Below are positions 30,395 through 41,239 of a DNA stretch of 64,000 bases, piece after piece; the first letter of the stretch is position 1, and the number at the start of each line of letters is the position of its first letter. The DNA is from Euphorbia lathyris (Eukaryota; Streptophyta; Magnoliopsida; Malpighiales; Euphorbiaceae). Below the pieces are notes generated by a model, which saw only the letters and a list, made by a program, of their open reading frames with translations, had not been told where the DNA came from and made no database searches. The position numbers and the translations under genes were made by a program. Location: assembly GCF_963576675.1 (NCBI RefSeq), contig NC_088916.1, positions 52,825,001 to 52,889,000 of the forward strand, read 5' to 3'.

Positions 30395-31669
30395 TTACTG
30401 AAGAGGATTAAACATACCAATGGCTTCTCTCAGTATGCTGAACTGTTCACGAACCAGTGGCTTTGTGAAGATATCCGCAAGCTGCTCATCCGTTGGGACA
30501 TAGGTCAGCTTTATCTCACCCTTGAGTACATGGTCTCTAATGAAGTGATGTCTTATGCTGACATGCTTCATCCTGCTGTGTTGAATTGGGTTCTTTGATA
30601 GATCAATTGCACTTTTGTTGTCGCATTTGACCTCAATTGTCTTTGTTTGAACACCATAGTCTTCAAGCTGTTGCTTAATCCATAGGACTTGAGCAACACA
30701 GTGTCCAGCAGCAATGTACTCAGCTTCAGTGGTAGACAAGGCTACTGACGCCTGCTTCTTGCTGAACCAGGATACAAGACAGCTTCCTAAGAAGTGACAT
30801 CCTCCAGAGGTGCTTTTTCGTTCAAGCTTGTCTCGTCCATAGTCAGCGTCAGTGTATCCAACGAGTGTGAAACAATGAGTGTTGGGATACCATAAACCTA
30901 CGTTCACTGAGCTTTGCAAATATCTAAGGATTCTTTTTACAGCTATGTAATGAGATTCCTTAGGGTTAGATTGATATCTAGCACAGTAGCATACTGAGAA
31001 CTGAATGTTCGGTCTACTTGCTGGTAAGTAAAGTAGAGAGCCTATCATACCTCGATACAATTTGCTGTCTACCGACTTACCATTCTCGTCAGCGCAGTGG
31101 ACAGTGTCAGTGCCCATAGGAGTAGATATTGGCTTGCAATTTTCAAGATCATATTTCTTCAATATCTCCTTGGCATATTTAGCTTGACTGATGAAGATGA
31201 AATTTTTCCCTTGTTTGATTTGAAGTCCAAGGAAGAAGTTGAGTTCTCCCATCATTGACATTTCAAACTCAGTCTGCATTTGCTTGCTAAATTCCTTGCA
31301 CATTGACTCATTAGTAGCACCGAAAATAATATCATCCACATATATTTGAGCCAGCAGGGTATCTTTACCCTTTCTCTTAATGAATAAGGTTGTATCAGCT
31401 TTGCCTCTGACATAGTTTCTAGTCAGCAGGAAACTGGTCAGCCTCTCATACCAAGCACGTGGTGCTTGCTTGAGGCCGTACATAGCCTTTTTGAGTTTAT
31501 AAACGTGGTTTGGGAATTTAGGATCCTCAAACCCTGGAGGTTGATTAACATAAACTTCCTCGTTTATAACTCCATTAAGGAATGCACTCTTAACATCCAT
31601 TTGAAACAGTTTAAAGTTCATATAACTTGCATAAGCGCACAAAATTCTAATAGCCTCTAGCCTTGCCAC
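30395..31669 (-). CDS. pol: copia-1 reverse transcriptase and RNase H
   Basis: 424 codons open to the natural end (FNPLQ stop). RT blocks: [41 protein letters not shown]-like [16 protein letters not shown], and the catalytic [11 protein letters not shown] with [11 protein letters not shown]. RNase H shows [34 protein letters not shown] and [14 protein letters not shown], then [15 protein letters not shown] sequence. The active-site Asp and Glu residues are present. The upstream frame is cut by a TAG at about 31719 in LVA/GYSQQEG, where copia-2 has a Gln codon. Confidence 0.88.
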   Translation of the reverse strand: MARLEAIRILCAYASYMNFKLFQMDVKSAFLNGVINEEVYVNQPPGFEDPKFPNHVYKLKKAMYGLKQAPRAWYERLTSFLLTRNYVRGKADTTLFIKRKGKDTLLAQIYVDDIIFGATNESMCKEFSKQMQTEFEMSMMGELNFFLGLQIKQGKNFIFISQAKYAKEILKKYDLENCKPISTPMGTDTVHCADENGKSVDSKLYRGMIGSLLYLPASRPNIQFSVCYCARYQSNPKESHYIAVKRILRYLQSSVNVGLWYPNTHCFTLVGYTDADYGRDKLERKSTSGGCHFLGSCLVSWFSKKQASVALSTTEAEYIAAGHCVAQVLWIKQQLEDYGVQTKTIEVKCDNKSAIDLSKNPIQHSRMKHVSIRHHFIRDHVLKGEIKLTYVPTDEQLADIFTKPLVREQFSILREAIGMFNPLQ

Positions 31670-31717
31670 TGGGGCAAAGGTCTCACCGTAGTCAATACCT
31701 TCTTGCTGACTGTAGCC

Positions 31718-33040
31718 CTAAGCTACAAGCCTTGCTTTGTTCCTGACTACATTTCCTTGTTCATCCAGCTTGTTGCGGAAGACCCATCTTGTTCCAATGG
31801 TCTTCTGACTCCTTGGATGTGGCACTAACTCCCATACATCGTTTCTTCTGAATTGGTCAAGTTCCTCTTGCATTACGCTCATCCAGAATTCATCTTCCTC
31901 AGCATCAGCGAAGTTCTTAGGTTCCTGAACTGAGACGAAGGCTACGTTGCTGAGGTATCTCCTGAGTTGGTTTCTTGTCATCAGGGTATTCTCAGCGGCA
32001 TCAAGAATAGCACTCTCTGAGTGTCCTCTTGGTATCCTTATCTCCTTTGGTAGATTGATGTCTTGTGCTGTCTGTGTTTCAACAATCTCTGCAGGTGTAG
32101 ACTGGTCAGTGAAAACAATTTGAGGTTCACTTTTACCTTTGGTCAGCCCTTGAGGGAATGACTCAGCGGCTGTATCTTGATCAGCGCGTACTGAGTGTGG
32201 ATCATCCTCGGTCAGCGGCAGATATCTTCCTGCAGGGTTAGTTTCGTCGAACTCAACATGTACTGACTCTTCTAAAACTTGAGTTCGTTTATTGAAAACT
32301 CTGTATGCTTTGCTGTTTGTTGAGTAGCCTAAAAAGATAGCTTCATCAGCTTTTGAGTCAAACTTAGCTAGGCTATAGGCACGAAAGTATCCAATGTTGG
32401 GCTTTCGTCCTTTCCAAAGTTCGTAGGGGGTTTTCTTTAGTATAGGTCTAACAAGAGCCCTATTAAGAATATAGCACGCTGTGTTAACAGCTTCTCCCCA
32501 AAAGTACTTTGGAAGCCTATGCTCACTCAGCATTGTCCTGGCTATTTCAACCAAGGTTTTGTTCTTCCTTTCAACAACCCCATTTTGTTGAGGCGTCCTA
32601 GGAGCAGAAAAATTATGGTCAATACCGCTGGGTTCACAGAATTCAACAAACTGTTGGTTTTTGAATTCTCCACCATTATCACTTCGGATGTGAGCCAATT
32701 TTAGGTCTTTATCATTTTCAAGTTTTCTAACCAAATTTGAAAATGTCTCAAAGGTCTCATCCTTGCTACTCAGCAAGATGACCCAAGTGTACCGAGAGAA
32801 GTCATCTACAATGACCAAGGAAAATCTTCTTCCACCCAGACTCAGCGGCTGGATTGGACCGAAGAGATCCAAGTGTAGTAACTCTAACAGATGCTTAGTT
32901 GAGACAATATTTTTACTATGAAAAGATTGTTTGGTTTGTTTTCCAGCTTGGCAAGCGTGGCATAGTTGATCTTTTTCAAATTTAAGTTCTGGCAGTCCCT
33001 CAACCAATTGCTTTCTTGCTAATTTGGCCAGGAGGTCCAT
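31718..33040 (-). CDS. pol: copia-1 integrase and RT N-terminus
   Basis: 440 codons. The zinc domain spans HRRLGH just upstream (33060) to QLCHACQAGKQTK. The core has LLHLDLFGPIQP (Asp), AHIRSDNGGEF (Asp) and GVVERKNKTLVEIA (Glu), so the triad is intact. The C-terminal half has LWKGRKPNIGYFRA, DEAIFLGYSTNSKAYRVFNK, then a linker and the RT start (RNDVWELVPHPRSQKTIGTRWVF in pieces). About 18 residues before the KAD block found in copia-2 (CKCFILNTKDNL) are missing here, a small in-frame deletion near 32375. Confidence 0.87.
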   Translation of the reverse strand: MDLLAKLARKQLVEGLPELKFEKDQLCHACQAGKQTKQSFHSKNIVSTKHLLELLHLDLFGPIQPLSLGGRRFSLVIVDDFSRYTWVILLSSKDETFETFSNLVRKLENDKDLKLAHIRSDNGGEFKNQQFVEFCEPSGIDHNFSAPRTPQQNGVVERKNKTLVEIARTMLSEHRLPKYFWGEAVNTACYILNRALVRPILKKTPYELWKGRKPNIGYFRAYSLAKFDSKADEAIFLGYSTNSKAYRVFNKRTQVLEESVHVEFDETNPAGRYLPLTEDDPHSVRADQDTAAESFPQGLTKGKSEPQIVFTDQSTPAEIVETQTAQDINLPKEIRIPRGHSESAILDAAENTLMTRNQLRRYLSNVAFVSVQEPKNFADAEEDEFWMSVMQEELDQFRRNDVWELVPHPRSQKTIGTRWVFRNKLDEQGNVVRNKARLVA

Positions 33041-33070
33041 GCTTACATGACCAAGTCTCCTGTGCCATAG

Positions 33071-33490
33071 CTAGGAATTTTCTTCCTTTGAAACTAAGCA
33101 TACAGTTTTTGAAAACTTTTTCTCCAAGTTGAGCATGAAGACATTATCAATGCGAGGGGCAGTTAAAATTAACTCATTAGTTTTTCCCTCGTATATTTTA
33201 CATCTAGTGTCATCAAATATAACTTTTCTCCCATTGTCACATAGCTGAGCTACGCTGAGTAAGTTATATTTGAGTCCGCTGATTAGGGAGACTGACTCAA
33301 TAGTAGGATTACCTCCAACGGTTCCTGACCCTACTATCTTACCCTTTTTGTTGTCTCCAAAACTTACGCTTCCTCCTCGTTTACGCTCAAATGTGATGAA
33401 CTGAGTTTCATCACCAGTCATATGCCTCGAGCATGCGCTGTCAATATACCACATCTTTGACTTCTCAGCACATCTCAGGCTTACCTGCAA
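33071..33490 (-). CDS. pol: copia-1 protease region
   Basis: 139 codons. MWYIDSACSRHMTGDETQF is the copia protease region (DSACSRHM: the catalytic site, with Ala where DSGCSxHM is usual), followed by GGSVSFGDNKKGKI and KYNLLSVAQLCDNG. The next stop (TAG near 33071) stands where copia-2 has the Trp of SWLWHRRLGH, a G-to-A change. The start of this frame is not in phase with the gag ORF upstream. Confidence 0.8.
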   Translation of the reverse strand: MQVSLRCAEKSKMWYIDSACSRHMTGDETQFITFERKRGGSVSFGDNKKGKIVGSGTVGGNPTIESVSLISGLKYNLLSVAQLCDNGRKVIFDDTRCKIYEGKTNELILTAPRIDNVFMLNLEKKFSKTVCLVSKEENS

Positions 33491-33495
33491 TGTAA

Positions 33496-34590
33496 CTAGT
33501 TACTCTTAGGTACCCAATTCTTTTTGGGTCCTTGCTTGTTAGGTTCAACAGGTAAAGCATCATATTTTATTTTATGGCGATTCTTTCCACAGAAGTCACA
33601 GCTGACCTTCCTTTCTTTCCTCAGCGTGGGGCAGCTTGACTTGATATGGCCAGTTTGATGACATTCAAAGCATGTAATGGGTTTTGAGTTGTCCTTCTTG
33701 TATTTGCTGTCGCTGGACTCAGCTCTATACTTATCAAACTTTCTGTAAGGCTTCTTAGAATATTTGTCATTCTTTCTGAACATCCTTTTCATCTTCCTGG
33801 TGAACATAGCCATCTCCTCATCATCTGTTGAGCTCCCATCAGTGGAGTCAGCTTTCATGACAAGAGATTTTTTCTTCTTGTCTTCAGACTTTTCCTTCAC
33901 CTCGAAATTCTTCATTTAGATCTCATGGGTCAGCAGTGAGCCAATGAGTTCATCATATTTGTAGGTGGTTAAGTCTTGAGCTTCCTCAACAACAGTCTTC
34001 TTTGCTTGCCAGTTTTTAGGAAGACTCCTAAGAATCTTCTTGACTTGTTCTTCCTCAGTGAAGATCTTCCCAAGTCTCTTGAGCTCGTTGATGATGTTTG
34101 TAAACCTTGCATTCATGTCAGAGATTCCCTCATCATCGTTCATCTCGAACAGCTCGTATAGTCTCATCTGTTGGTTCACCTTGGACTCCTTTACTTTGTT
34201 GGTTCCTTCGTAGGTGACCTCCAGCTTCTTCCAGATCTCTTGCGCTGACTCACAACCTGATATCTTATTATATTCTACAACATCAAGCGCACAGTGAAGC
34301 ATGTTTATAGCCGAAGCGTGATTTTGTAGCTTCTTGAGATCATCCTCTGTCCATTTGGCCTCAGCTTTGACAACTGTTTGGCCAGCCACAACCTCAACAG
34401 GAACAAATGGGCCTTGGACTATTGAAAGACATGCACTCATATTTGTTGCCTGAATAAAGTTTTTCATCCTATTCTTCCAGAAGGTGTAGTTAGACCCGAA
34501 GAATAGGGGAGGCCGAGAAATGGACAACCCCTCAGGTAAGATCTGAGTTGTCTGGTTTCCTGGGAGAAACCGAGTGCTGTTTTCAGCCAT
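33496..34590 (-). pseudogene. gag: copia-1 gag
   Basis: Starts MAENSTRFLPGNQ, shared with copia-2. The UBN2-type Gag region has FWKNRMKNFIQATN, INMLHCALDVVEYNK and KILRSLPKNWQAKKT. A TAA at about 33915 replaces the Ser of HEISMKNF in copia-2. The zinc knuckle CFECHQTGHIKSSC is present, but right after it about 240 residues found in copia-2 are deleted, leaving a damaged CDFCGKNRHKIK. It would be the particle protein. Confidence 0.85.
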
Positions 34591-34638
34591 AGTGGGGATC
34601 AGCTCAAGGTAGTTAAACCTTTCTCAATAAGCTTTTAA

Positions 34639-34650
34639 GCTCTGATACCA
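34639..34650 (-). other. copia-1 primer-binding site (tRNA-Met)
   Basis: Minus strand TGGTATCAGAGC two bases after the LTR end CAACA, complementary to the 3' end of plant initiator tRNA-Met, the usual primer of copia elements. Confidence 0.9.
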
Positions 34651-34652
34651 CT

Positions 34653-35983
34653 TGTTGGTCCTTTATAACGTAACAAGTTAGTTCCAAGGGGGGGTAGGAA
34701 CTATTTAAAATTTTATTACGTTAAGTCTGACTTCTTTTTCTTTGAAAAAAGGATAACACAGCGCCCTGAGTAAATTAAGACACTAGCTTAGTCAACTGGT
34801 GACTAAGTCAGCTTCTTTCTTTGAGTCAGGAGATAGCACTTGAGTCTATTCCTGAACTCAGATACTCAATGTATACAACTCAGCGTGACCTCTTTACTTG
34901 GTCAGTTTTGTTTAAGCAAGCAATATATATATTAAGGAGTTTAAGGTTAGAAAGATGTTACTCAGCAGATTTATCCAGGTTCAGCCTCTAAGCCTATGTC
35001 TTGTCCCCAGAACACGTTCCGAGCTTTCGAATTCTCTACTGAGCTCTTTAACGGTAGAGCATCAAACCTTTTACAACTTAGAAGCAGAGTATAACAAGAG
35101 TACATTCTTCTATACCTCTACTCACTCCTAATCTCTCGTTGAGTACTATAACCGAGTACTCAGCCTCTCCTTTCTAATCTATAGAAATGATAAAGATTTG
35201 TCCTAAACAACAATTGCTAAGACACCTTAGATGATTGAATAATCACTCTAGACTTTTACACGAAAGATATAGAATTTGGTGTAAGTATTTGCTTTGCTTT
35301 TTCTCGCAGAACTTTGAGTAGAATTTTGGTCAGCGTAATGGCTTGATAAAGTTCTGTTGTAATGAAGCAACTGAAGGGCACTATTTATAGAGACGTCTGA
35401 GACATCAGTCATTTCGAATTTCGAAATAACCGTTGGAGGGAAACGGCTTCCTGTCGTTGTCACTCAGTCTTGCTCAGAGCTCTCGGCCAATCAGATTTGA
35501 GTATCTTCTGTCCTCGGTCAGCTTTTAGTCAGTTTGGCAGAATGTCTCTCCATTTATGGTAAGGTCAACTAGACAGCGTCCTGTGTCTTCTGAACTTTAC
35601 CCAAAGTGGAAACACTTTGTCTGGAAGTTGTTCTTGCTCAGCTGCTGTCTTGTACTCTTTGTCGACTCAACTCAGCAGCTTCACTCCGAAGTTGTTCAAT
35701 GAAGGTCTTCTAGATCCTTCTCTCGTTGAGTTGCGTTTTGTTCATAACGACAGCGTTTTGCACACGCGGGCCGAGTAGTCTTGATCTGTTTGACTTGGGC
35801 TTTGACTTCCGTATTGGGCTTTAAGCCATTTAGTCTTTATGTCTTATAAACAATTTAACTCAACATTGAACAAACACATTAGTGTAATAAATCAAAGCAT
35901 TTAAACTTAGTGTGTTTAGAATATAATTAAATTTACTTAAATAATTTTCTCAAATCAAAATCATGTGGAAAGGTGTTTCAACA
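34653..35983 (-). repeat. copia-1 5' LTR
   Basis: 1331 bases, about 98% identical to 25206-26544. The minus-strand TATA box TATAAATA at about 35380 lies upstream of the presumed transcript start. It abuts the TSD copy GCTTC at 35984-35988. Confidence 0.93.
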
Positions 35984-36578
35984 GCTTCAACACATTTTGA
36001 TTGTTGCCATATGAAAAATTCGGGTATTGGCGTTGAGGCCTCCATCCGTTGTTATTATTATTACGGTGGTGATAAGCATTAGGGTTATGATAGGAGTTAT
36101 AATTAGAATTGTACCTTGGTTGTCCCCCTACATAAATTACGCTCTTGACATCGCCGGCAAAAGGGCTACCGACGTGGCACTCTTGACCATGATGGTCACC
36201 ACCGCAATGCGAGCACATAAGAACTTGTGCTGATTGTTTAAGGCTCATTTGTGCCATTAAGGCATCTAGCTTCTTATTCATCTCAACCATGGAGATTTTG
36301 GGAGCCTCGTCTTCCGCGGCAAATTTTTGATGTCACGAGGGTCCGGCAAGCCGATCGTCTTGCCATTGGATGCTTTTTCTAGCTAACTCGTGGATAAGTT
36401 CATAAGCCTCGCTTGCTGATTTTCTAAACAAATCCCCACCTGCGGTGGAATCCACGGTTGCACGATTAGTGAGAGTTAATCCATGATAGAAGGTACTTAC
36501 AAGATCATGCTTGGGGATGTCATGGTGTGGGAAATTTCGGAGCAACTTTCGGAACCTAGCCCAAGCTGAGTGAAGGGC
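35984..36578 (-). pseudogene. gag: Athila-1 gag, middle to C-terminal part
   Basis: Between the copia insertion and the non-autonomous element: LHSAWARFRKLLRNFPHHD, LVSTFYHGLTLTNRATVDS and SEAYELIHELARKSIQW, then a TGA near 36335, then the same frame with MVEMNKKLDALMAQM and the knuckle CSHCGGDHHGQEC. The C-terminal part is Asn/Tyr-rich (NSNYNSYHNPN), typical of Athila Gag. It continues at 25205. The five bases 36574-36578 (AGGGC) are a TSD copy of the neighbouring element. Confidence 0.85.
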
Positions 36579-38286
36579 TGATGCGTCCCCACCTAACTCG
36601 AGATGGGAACTCACTAAGGGATAAGTGTACCCCATCGTTATCAAGTAATAAATTTCTGGTTTAAGTCCAGGTTATCGTCCACAGGATTTATTTCTGCAAG
36701 TACCGAGCTACTCGATCTCGGATGTTATCTAGGCTTAGGGGGTTTTGAGTTGGTTTGTTTATATTAATCTACTCCTAGGTTGAATTATACTAATCCTAGC
36801 TAAGTTATCTAATTCTAACTAAGTTATCTAATTCTAGCTAAGTTATTCTACGCCTAACTAAGTTACTCTACCCCTAATTGATCTTTTACCAATGCAATTA
36901 ACCGAATGAACATGAAGGGATACGATGATAATGAAAATAGAATGTTTAAACAATTGAATTGAAACTAAATCACTTGTGTCCAAGGCGATTAACCCGACCT
37001 ATCCTCCTAAAGTCCCTAGTTCGTGATTCCCTTGTAAGGCCGAAACTAGCTCTAAGGCTCAGTAATTTGGGCTTAATCTTCTATAGGGTTGTCAATCCTA
37101 TAGGCACTGACTAGGTCAGATTCAGCTCGCAATATGTGCCAACCTAATTTTGGGATTATCGAATGAGTTAAACCAATCAGACAAAGCGTAAGACAAAGAT
37201 TAAAAAATCAAAACAATTGAATAAACAAGAACTATAATATATATCAAAGATGGAAACATTGTCACGAAGTTACAATAAACCTAGAATTCATAGCATGTAT
37301 CAGAGGCTAGACATAATGTAAAAGAAGAAAAATCCCTTTCAGGGAACCTGTCTACCTATGTAGGCGTCTTTCTAGGACTTAAGGATGAAGCTTGAGTAAT
37401 CCTCGGTGAATGGAGCTTCGGAGGTGTCTTCAATGGAGGTTTGAAGGATATGGAGGAGGTGGAGAGGATTTCTCAAGGTGAAAAGCTAAGTAAATTACAA
37501 AGAAAAAAGATATCTAATTTACATTGGAAAAACACTATTTATAGACGCGGTTCGGCCCTCTTTTTGACCTATTTTCGTGTCCTCATTGATGTAGGAAGTC
37601 GTGGGGTCCATCGTGGCTTCGTGGGGGCGGAATTGGTCTTTTTGACCAAATCCCGCAGGTCTGCTCGCCGAGCAGGGCGAGCTGCTCGGCGAGCAGGGCT
37701 ACTCGCGACGAGCAGGCCTCTGGCGGCCTGCTCGGCGAGCAGGCTCCTGCTCGCCGAGCAGGCCTCTAGTGGCCTGTTCGGCGAGCAGGCACAGTGCCTG
37801 GGCAGTGCCTGGGCGGTGCCTGGGCAGTGCCTGGGCGGTGCCTGGGCTGCTCGCCGAGCAGCGCCCGGGCTGCGCGCCGATGCTCAATTCGCCGAGCGAC
37901 TACCGGGGGTCCCCGAGACTCGATTTTTGCCTGAAATTGATCATGTTTTAACCTGCACACGCACATAAACTCCAAACAACATTAGTCCAAGGGCTAAACT
38001 GACCCGCCAATCGTTTATTTGAGCAAACGCTTCGTTTGGTGCGACTTTTGATGGATCAATTAGCTTCAAAAGATAACATAATTATAATATGCATGCCATT
38101 TTGGCCGTATTTGCCTAAATTGATCATAAAACGAGCCTAAACAACGAAAAGTAAATAAAACGTTTCCAATTTCTAACTAACTCACACAAAAGCATTTAAA
38201 TGCGAGAATTGCTCGCTTATTAACTAAATAACGCTAAAACCCGTCCTAAAACCGTACCCAAAGATAGGGGTTTTTGACCCCTATCA
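36579..38286 (-). repeat. 3' LTR of the non-autonomous Athila-like element
   Basis: 1708 bases. The start (+ strand TGATGCGTCC) repeats at 41331. It contains the TATA box TATAAATA (minus strand, 37543-37536) and, upstream in transcription sense, the palindrome array and an 11-base minisatellite. A 175-codon open frame across the array (37441-37968) is a by-product of its GC-rich repeats. Confidence 0.93.
37661..37862 (-). repeat. CTGCTCG-C-CGAGCAG palindrome array and 11-bp minisatellite (3' LTR)
   Basis: There are about seven copies, some partial, of the 15-base palindrome CTGCTCGCCGAGCAG or its central G variant, mixed with GGCC-armed palindromes (AGGCC...GGCCT). A GTGCCTGGGCA/G minisatellite of about five units follows (37793-37850). 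The array edge nearest the TATA box is 117 bases from it. Confidence 0.85.
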
Positions 38287-39888
38287 AACCTCCTCACACT
38301 TAAAACTTTACTTGTCCCCAAGTAAACTAAAAAAAACTAAACCCGCAATCACAAGCAAGCTAGAAAACCTCCCGGTTTGACTAGGTGCTTGACACAATTT
38401 CGAGCATCTGTAATTACATGCATTCGGAAATACAAAGTAGAGACACGATATCCAAAAGCCGCATTTCAATTATCATAGGTCATAGTTTTAAGCAAAAGGA
38501 CACATGTTCAATTAAATGAGCTTGAGGGGATCGCTAAGTAAAACACCTCACCATAGGTAGTTCACTCATTCACACAATTTTGGTGGCTAAAGTGTTTACT
38601 CTCGGCTTATGTTCTTGCTTAGGATTACGTTGATTTTGCACGTTCATCCGAGTTCCTCTACTATGCTATATGATTCCAATGATATCAAAAACAGCCTCTA
38701 ATCGGGGTTGTAATGTGGTTAGAGGGTTAAAGGTACAACAAGGGTTAATAGTTCTAGCGCTACAAAAACAAAGTTCAAATGGCTTTAGCAAATATGAAAC
38801 GACTGAGCTTTTTATTCATCCCTTATTTTCTTTTTGGGATGTTTTCTTGAGACGTTTTTTTATTTTTAAGAACTGGGGAATGCAGTTCTTCCCTTTTGTT
38901 CGTCTCTTTTCTTTTCTTTTCTTTTTCTGTTTTTCTCTTTTTCTTTTTGGGATAGTGATGCTCATTCACTTCTTAGCCTTTTGGCTTGCTACTGTAATGC
39001 CATAAACAAAGATAAAGCGCTAGAAGAAAACAAAGGCTCAATTTGAGCTTTGCAAAAATTTTGGGTTAAGTAGCAAACCAAGTTGTGGTTTGCAAAAATA
39101 GGTTAGAACGAAAGAAAAATCTATAAACTACAAAAATATAGGCTCAAAGGGGCTTTCTAGAGTGGATGAAAAAGAAAAAATAAGGTAAAGAAAAGGGTTA
39201 ATTCTAATGAGGCTGATTCATCATTTATCATCTCAAATCATTGCATGTAGGTTCAACACAGTATTAGGTGCAAAATCTGTAATCTTCCACAAGTCAAAGC
39301 ATTCACACAAAAATGTCAAGAAAAAGAGCTTTTTGATGTTCGCTCTTAGGCTCAAATTCAGCTCACAATTCTTTGGGTTTCAATTTTTTTGTTTACTAGT
39401 TTTCCCCAAACTCAAGTTTAATATCACATGCCTTCAATTCTTAAGTTATCTACCTAAGTAATGATTTTAGCATTTCTTCAAAAGTAGGGTCTAAATGCAA
39501 ACTTTAGCTCATGCTCTTACAGATACAAGGATTGTGTCCTACACCTAAACTAGTTGTCATGCAATCTTAGATTCGGTTCTCAGCCCTCAAGGACAAATAA
39601 CGAAGTTTAGATTCGAAGGAGGTTCACGGTTTTAGGTCCTAAACATGCAAAACCTAGATAAAACCCGAAAAACGCAAAACTAAACTAGACACGACGCAAC
39701 AAAAATTTAAAAATTATACAATTTTTGTAAGTTTGTCTACCCCTCCTCCTCACACTAAAAATATGCAATAAGTTCCAACATTGCATCACAAACCATAAAG
39801 TACAAGTGCAAAAAGTTAGGGTGGAGAAGACAACTTACGGATTTTATCGCAATCGCCAAAAGCTTGACGATTTGCGGTGGCAATTTTT

Positions 39889-39919
<31 letters not shown>

Positions 39920-39965
39920 CAGCTTCGTTCGGGAAAAAAATCCCGAACCGTTGCTTATCTCGACC
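38287..39965 (-). other. 3' untranslated region of the non-autonomous element
   Basis: No gene. The first bases (ACCTCCTCACACTTAAAACT on +) are the polypurine side of the LTR. Patches match the Athila-1 3' UTR (17263 on). There are pyrimidine runs at about 38900-38945 and (TTTA)n at about 39887-39918. Small ORFs are AT-rich chance frames. Confidence 0.6.
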
Positions 39966-40245
39966 GAGCAGCGGGCTGGGCTCCAGCGCCCAGCGGTGGG
40001 CTGGGCGCAGTGCTCAGCGGCGGGCTGGGCGCAGTGCCGCGGGCTGGGCGCAGTGCCCAGCGGCATGCTGGGCGCAGTGCCTAGCGGCGTGCTGGGTGCA
40101 GTGCCCAGCGGCGGGTTGGGCGCCAGCGCCCCACGGCGTGCTGGGCGCAGTGCCCAGCGGCGGGCTGGGCGCGGCGAGCAGGGCCCTGCTCGCCGAGCTG
40201 GGCGGCAGTGCCCAGCTCGCCCGAGCTGGGCCTCCTGGGGCCAAA
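39966..40245 (-). repeat. internal GC-rich palindrome array of the non-autonomous element
   Basis: About eight imperfect copies of a 24-27 base unit holding the interrupted palindrome GCTGGGC-GCAGT-GCCCAGC. The array ends with a 22-base perfect palindrome (40173-40194) whose half-site GGCGAGCAGGG contains the LTR motif. It is bounded on both sides by poly-T tracts (about 39887-39896 and 40246-40262), giving a sharp GC island in AT-rich DNA. Three long overlapping open frames here are low-complexity and not called. Confidence 0.85.
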
Positions 40246-40544
40246 TTTTTTTTTTTTTTTTTTAAATTTTATTTTAAACCTGAAAACTTAAAAATAAAAT
40301 AAAAAATAAAAATAAAATAAAAGAAAACTAAACAACTAAAAAAAAAATTATTTATTTATTTATTTTTTTTTTTATTTTTTTAAAACGAACACTTTAAAAA
40401 AAACGTAAAAGAAAACTAAAAAGACTAAACTAAAAGATCAATGTATAATCTAAATAAAACAAACCTGAAAAGTTTTATTAAAACTTGGGTTGCCTCCCAA
40501 GAAGCGCTACGTTATAGTCGGTGAGCTCGACATAGAATTCCCGC
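40246..40544 (-). other. AT-rich low-complexity stretch
   Basis: Poly-T, then A/T-rich repeats (AAATAAAATA types, (TTTA)n) up to about 40420. A small hairpin CTTGGG-TTGCCT-CCCAAG is at 40484-40501, in a segment (GCCTCCCAAGAAGCGCT) that I recall from post-integrase regions of Athila-type elements. Confidence 0.5.
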
Positions 40545-41060
40545 CTAGGTGTATGCTTCTACTCGGGTTAGGAATTCAAATTCCTGAATAAATAATCCGT
40601 ACCTGCAAAACGGATTATCAGTTTCAAAGATTTTTGTTGAAAACAAATGATCAAATTTAAATAAATTATGAAAACGTTTAGTTTGCTCCCTTTTTGATTC
40701 TCTAGGTAGATCAAAGAGAATGAAAGTTTCTGGACTTGGAGAAAAACTGAACTCTTCTATCTTTGGATTCTTCTCTAGAGGCTCAATTTCAACTGATTCC
40801 TCAATTAATATTGAAATTTTTGGTTTCTCATAATTAGGGATCAGTTCTTCATTTTTAATGGGAGGAGATATTACCTTATCAACCTGACCTACCAAATTGG
40901 GTTCTTTATTTGATTCGTCCGCGGTTGAATCAACTAGGATCCCTTTTTGTATGCATAAATTTTTAATTGAGGCATACAAATCGTCAGTTTGATCTCCATG
41001 AGTAGATAGAAAGTTAAGCAAATGCGTAATAGACTCCTTATTTCCATTGTTTCTAGCCAT
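40545..41060 (-). CDS. unrecognised 171-codon ORF of the non-autonomous element
   Basis: This is the only plausible coding frame in the internal region, starting about 245 bases downstream of the proximal PBS, where gag would begin. It starts MARNNGNKESITHLLNFLST, has an acidic middle with many Ile/Glu/Pro (IEESVEIEPLEKNPKIEEF), and ends with SPETFILFDLPRESKR, FKFDHLFSTKIF and FIQEFEFLTRVEAYT. There is no zinc knuckle, Gag box or pol motif. It could be a diverged Gag N-terminus, a captured host fragment, or a protein of its own. The open frame is intact in an element whose LTRs are young, which is weak evidence for use. Confidence 0.5.
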   Translation of the reverse strand: MARNNGNKESITHLLNFLSTHGDQTDDLYASIKNLCIQKGILVDSTADESNKEPNLVGQVDKVISPPIKNEELIPNYEKPKISILIEESVEIEPLEKNPKIEEFSFSPSPETFILFDLPRESKREQTKRFHNLFKFDHLFSTKIFETDNPFCRYGLFIQEFEFLTRVEAYT

Positions 41061-41239
41061 TTTCTCAAAAAAGAAGAATCATTAGAAATAACAATAAAAA
41101 TTAAAAACAAATATTCACAAAAAGAAAAGTATAAAGGATTATATATAAACAAGTATAAACGATTATAAACAAAGGATAATAACAAGGAATGCCTAAACTA
41201 ACAAATCGACCTTTGGTTCGATATTGCAGAAGAAATAAA

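Larger units (their letters stand above)
25206..35983 (-). mobile_element. full-length copia element, probable SIRE lineage (copia-1), in Athila-1 gag
   Basis: LTRs at 25206-26544 and 34653-35983 start TGTTGAAAC and end GGGACCAACA on the minus strand; the TSD GCTTC is at 25201-25205 and 35984-35988. The order gag, protease, integrase, RT, RNase H (integrase before RT) defines Ty1/copia. Long LTRs, a tRNA-Met PBS and a long extra ORF after pol fit the SIRE/Maximus lineage. The LTRs differ at about 30 sites in 1330 (about 2%) by eye. Four or five stops or frame changes in gag-pol and one in the extra ORF make it inactive. Confidence 0.93.

Noticed and set aside
37441..37968. 175-codon open frame in the LTR of the non-autonomous element (and 42193-42725 in the other LTR)
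   Set aside because: Runs antisense to the LTR across promoter and minisatellite; composition follows the repeats; broken in the partner LTR.
39806..40302. Long overlapping + strand open frames (92-141 codons) in the GC-rich array
   Set aside because: Open in several frames and both strands because of the repeat unit; low complexity, no start context, no homology.
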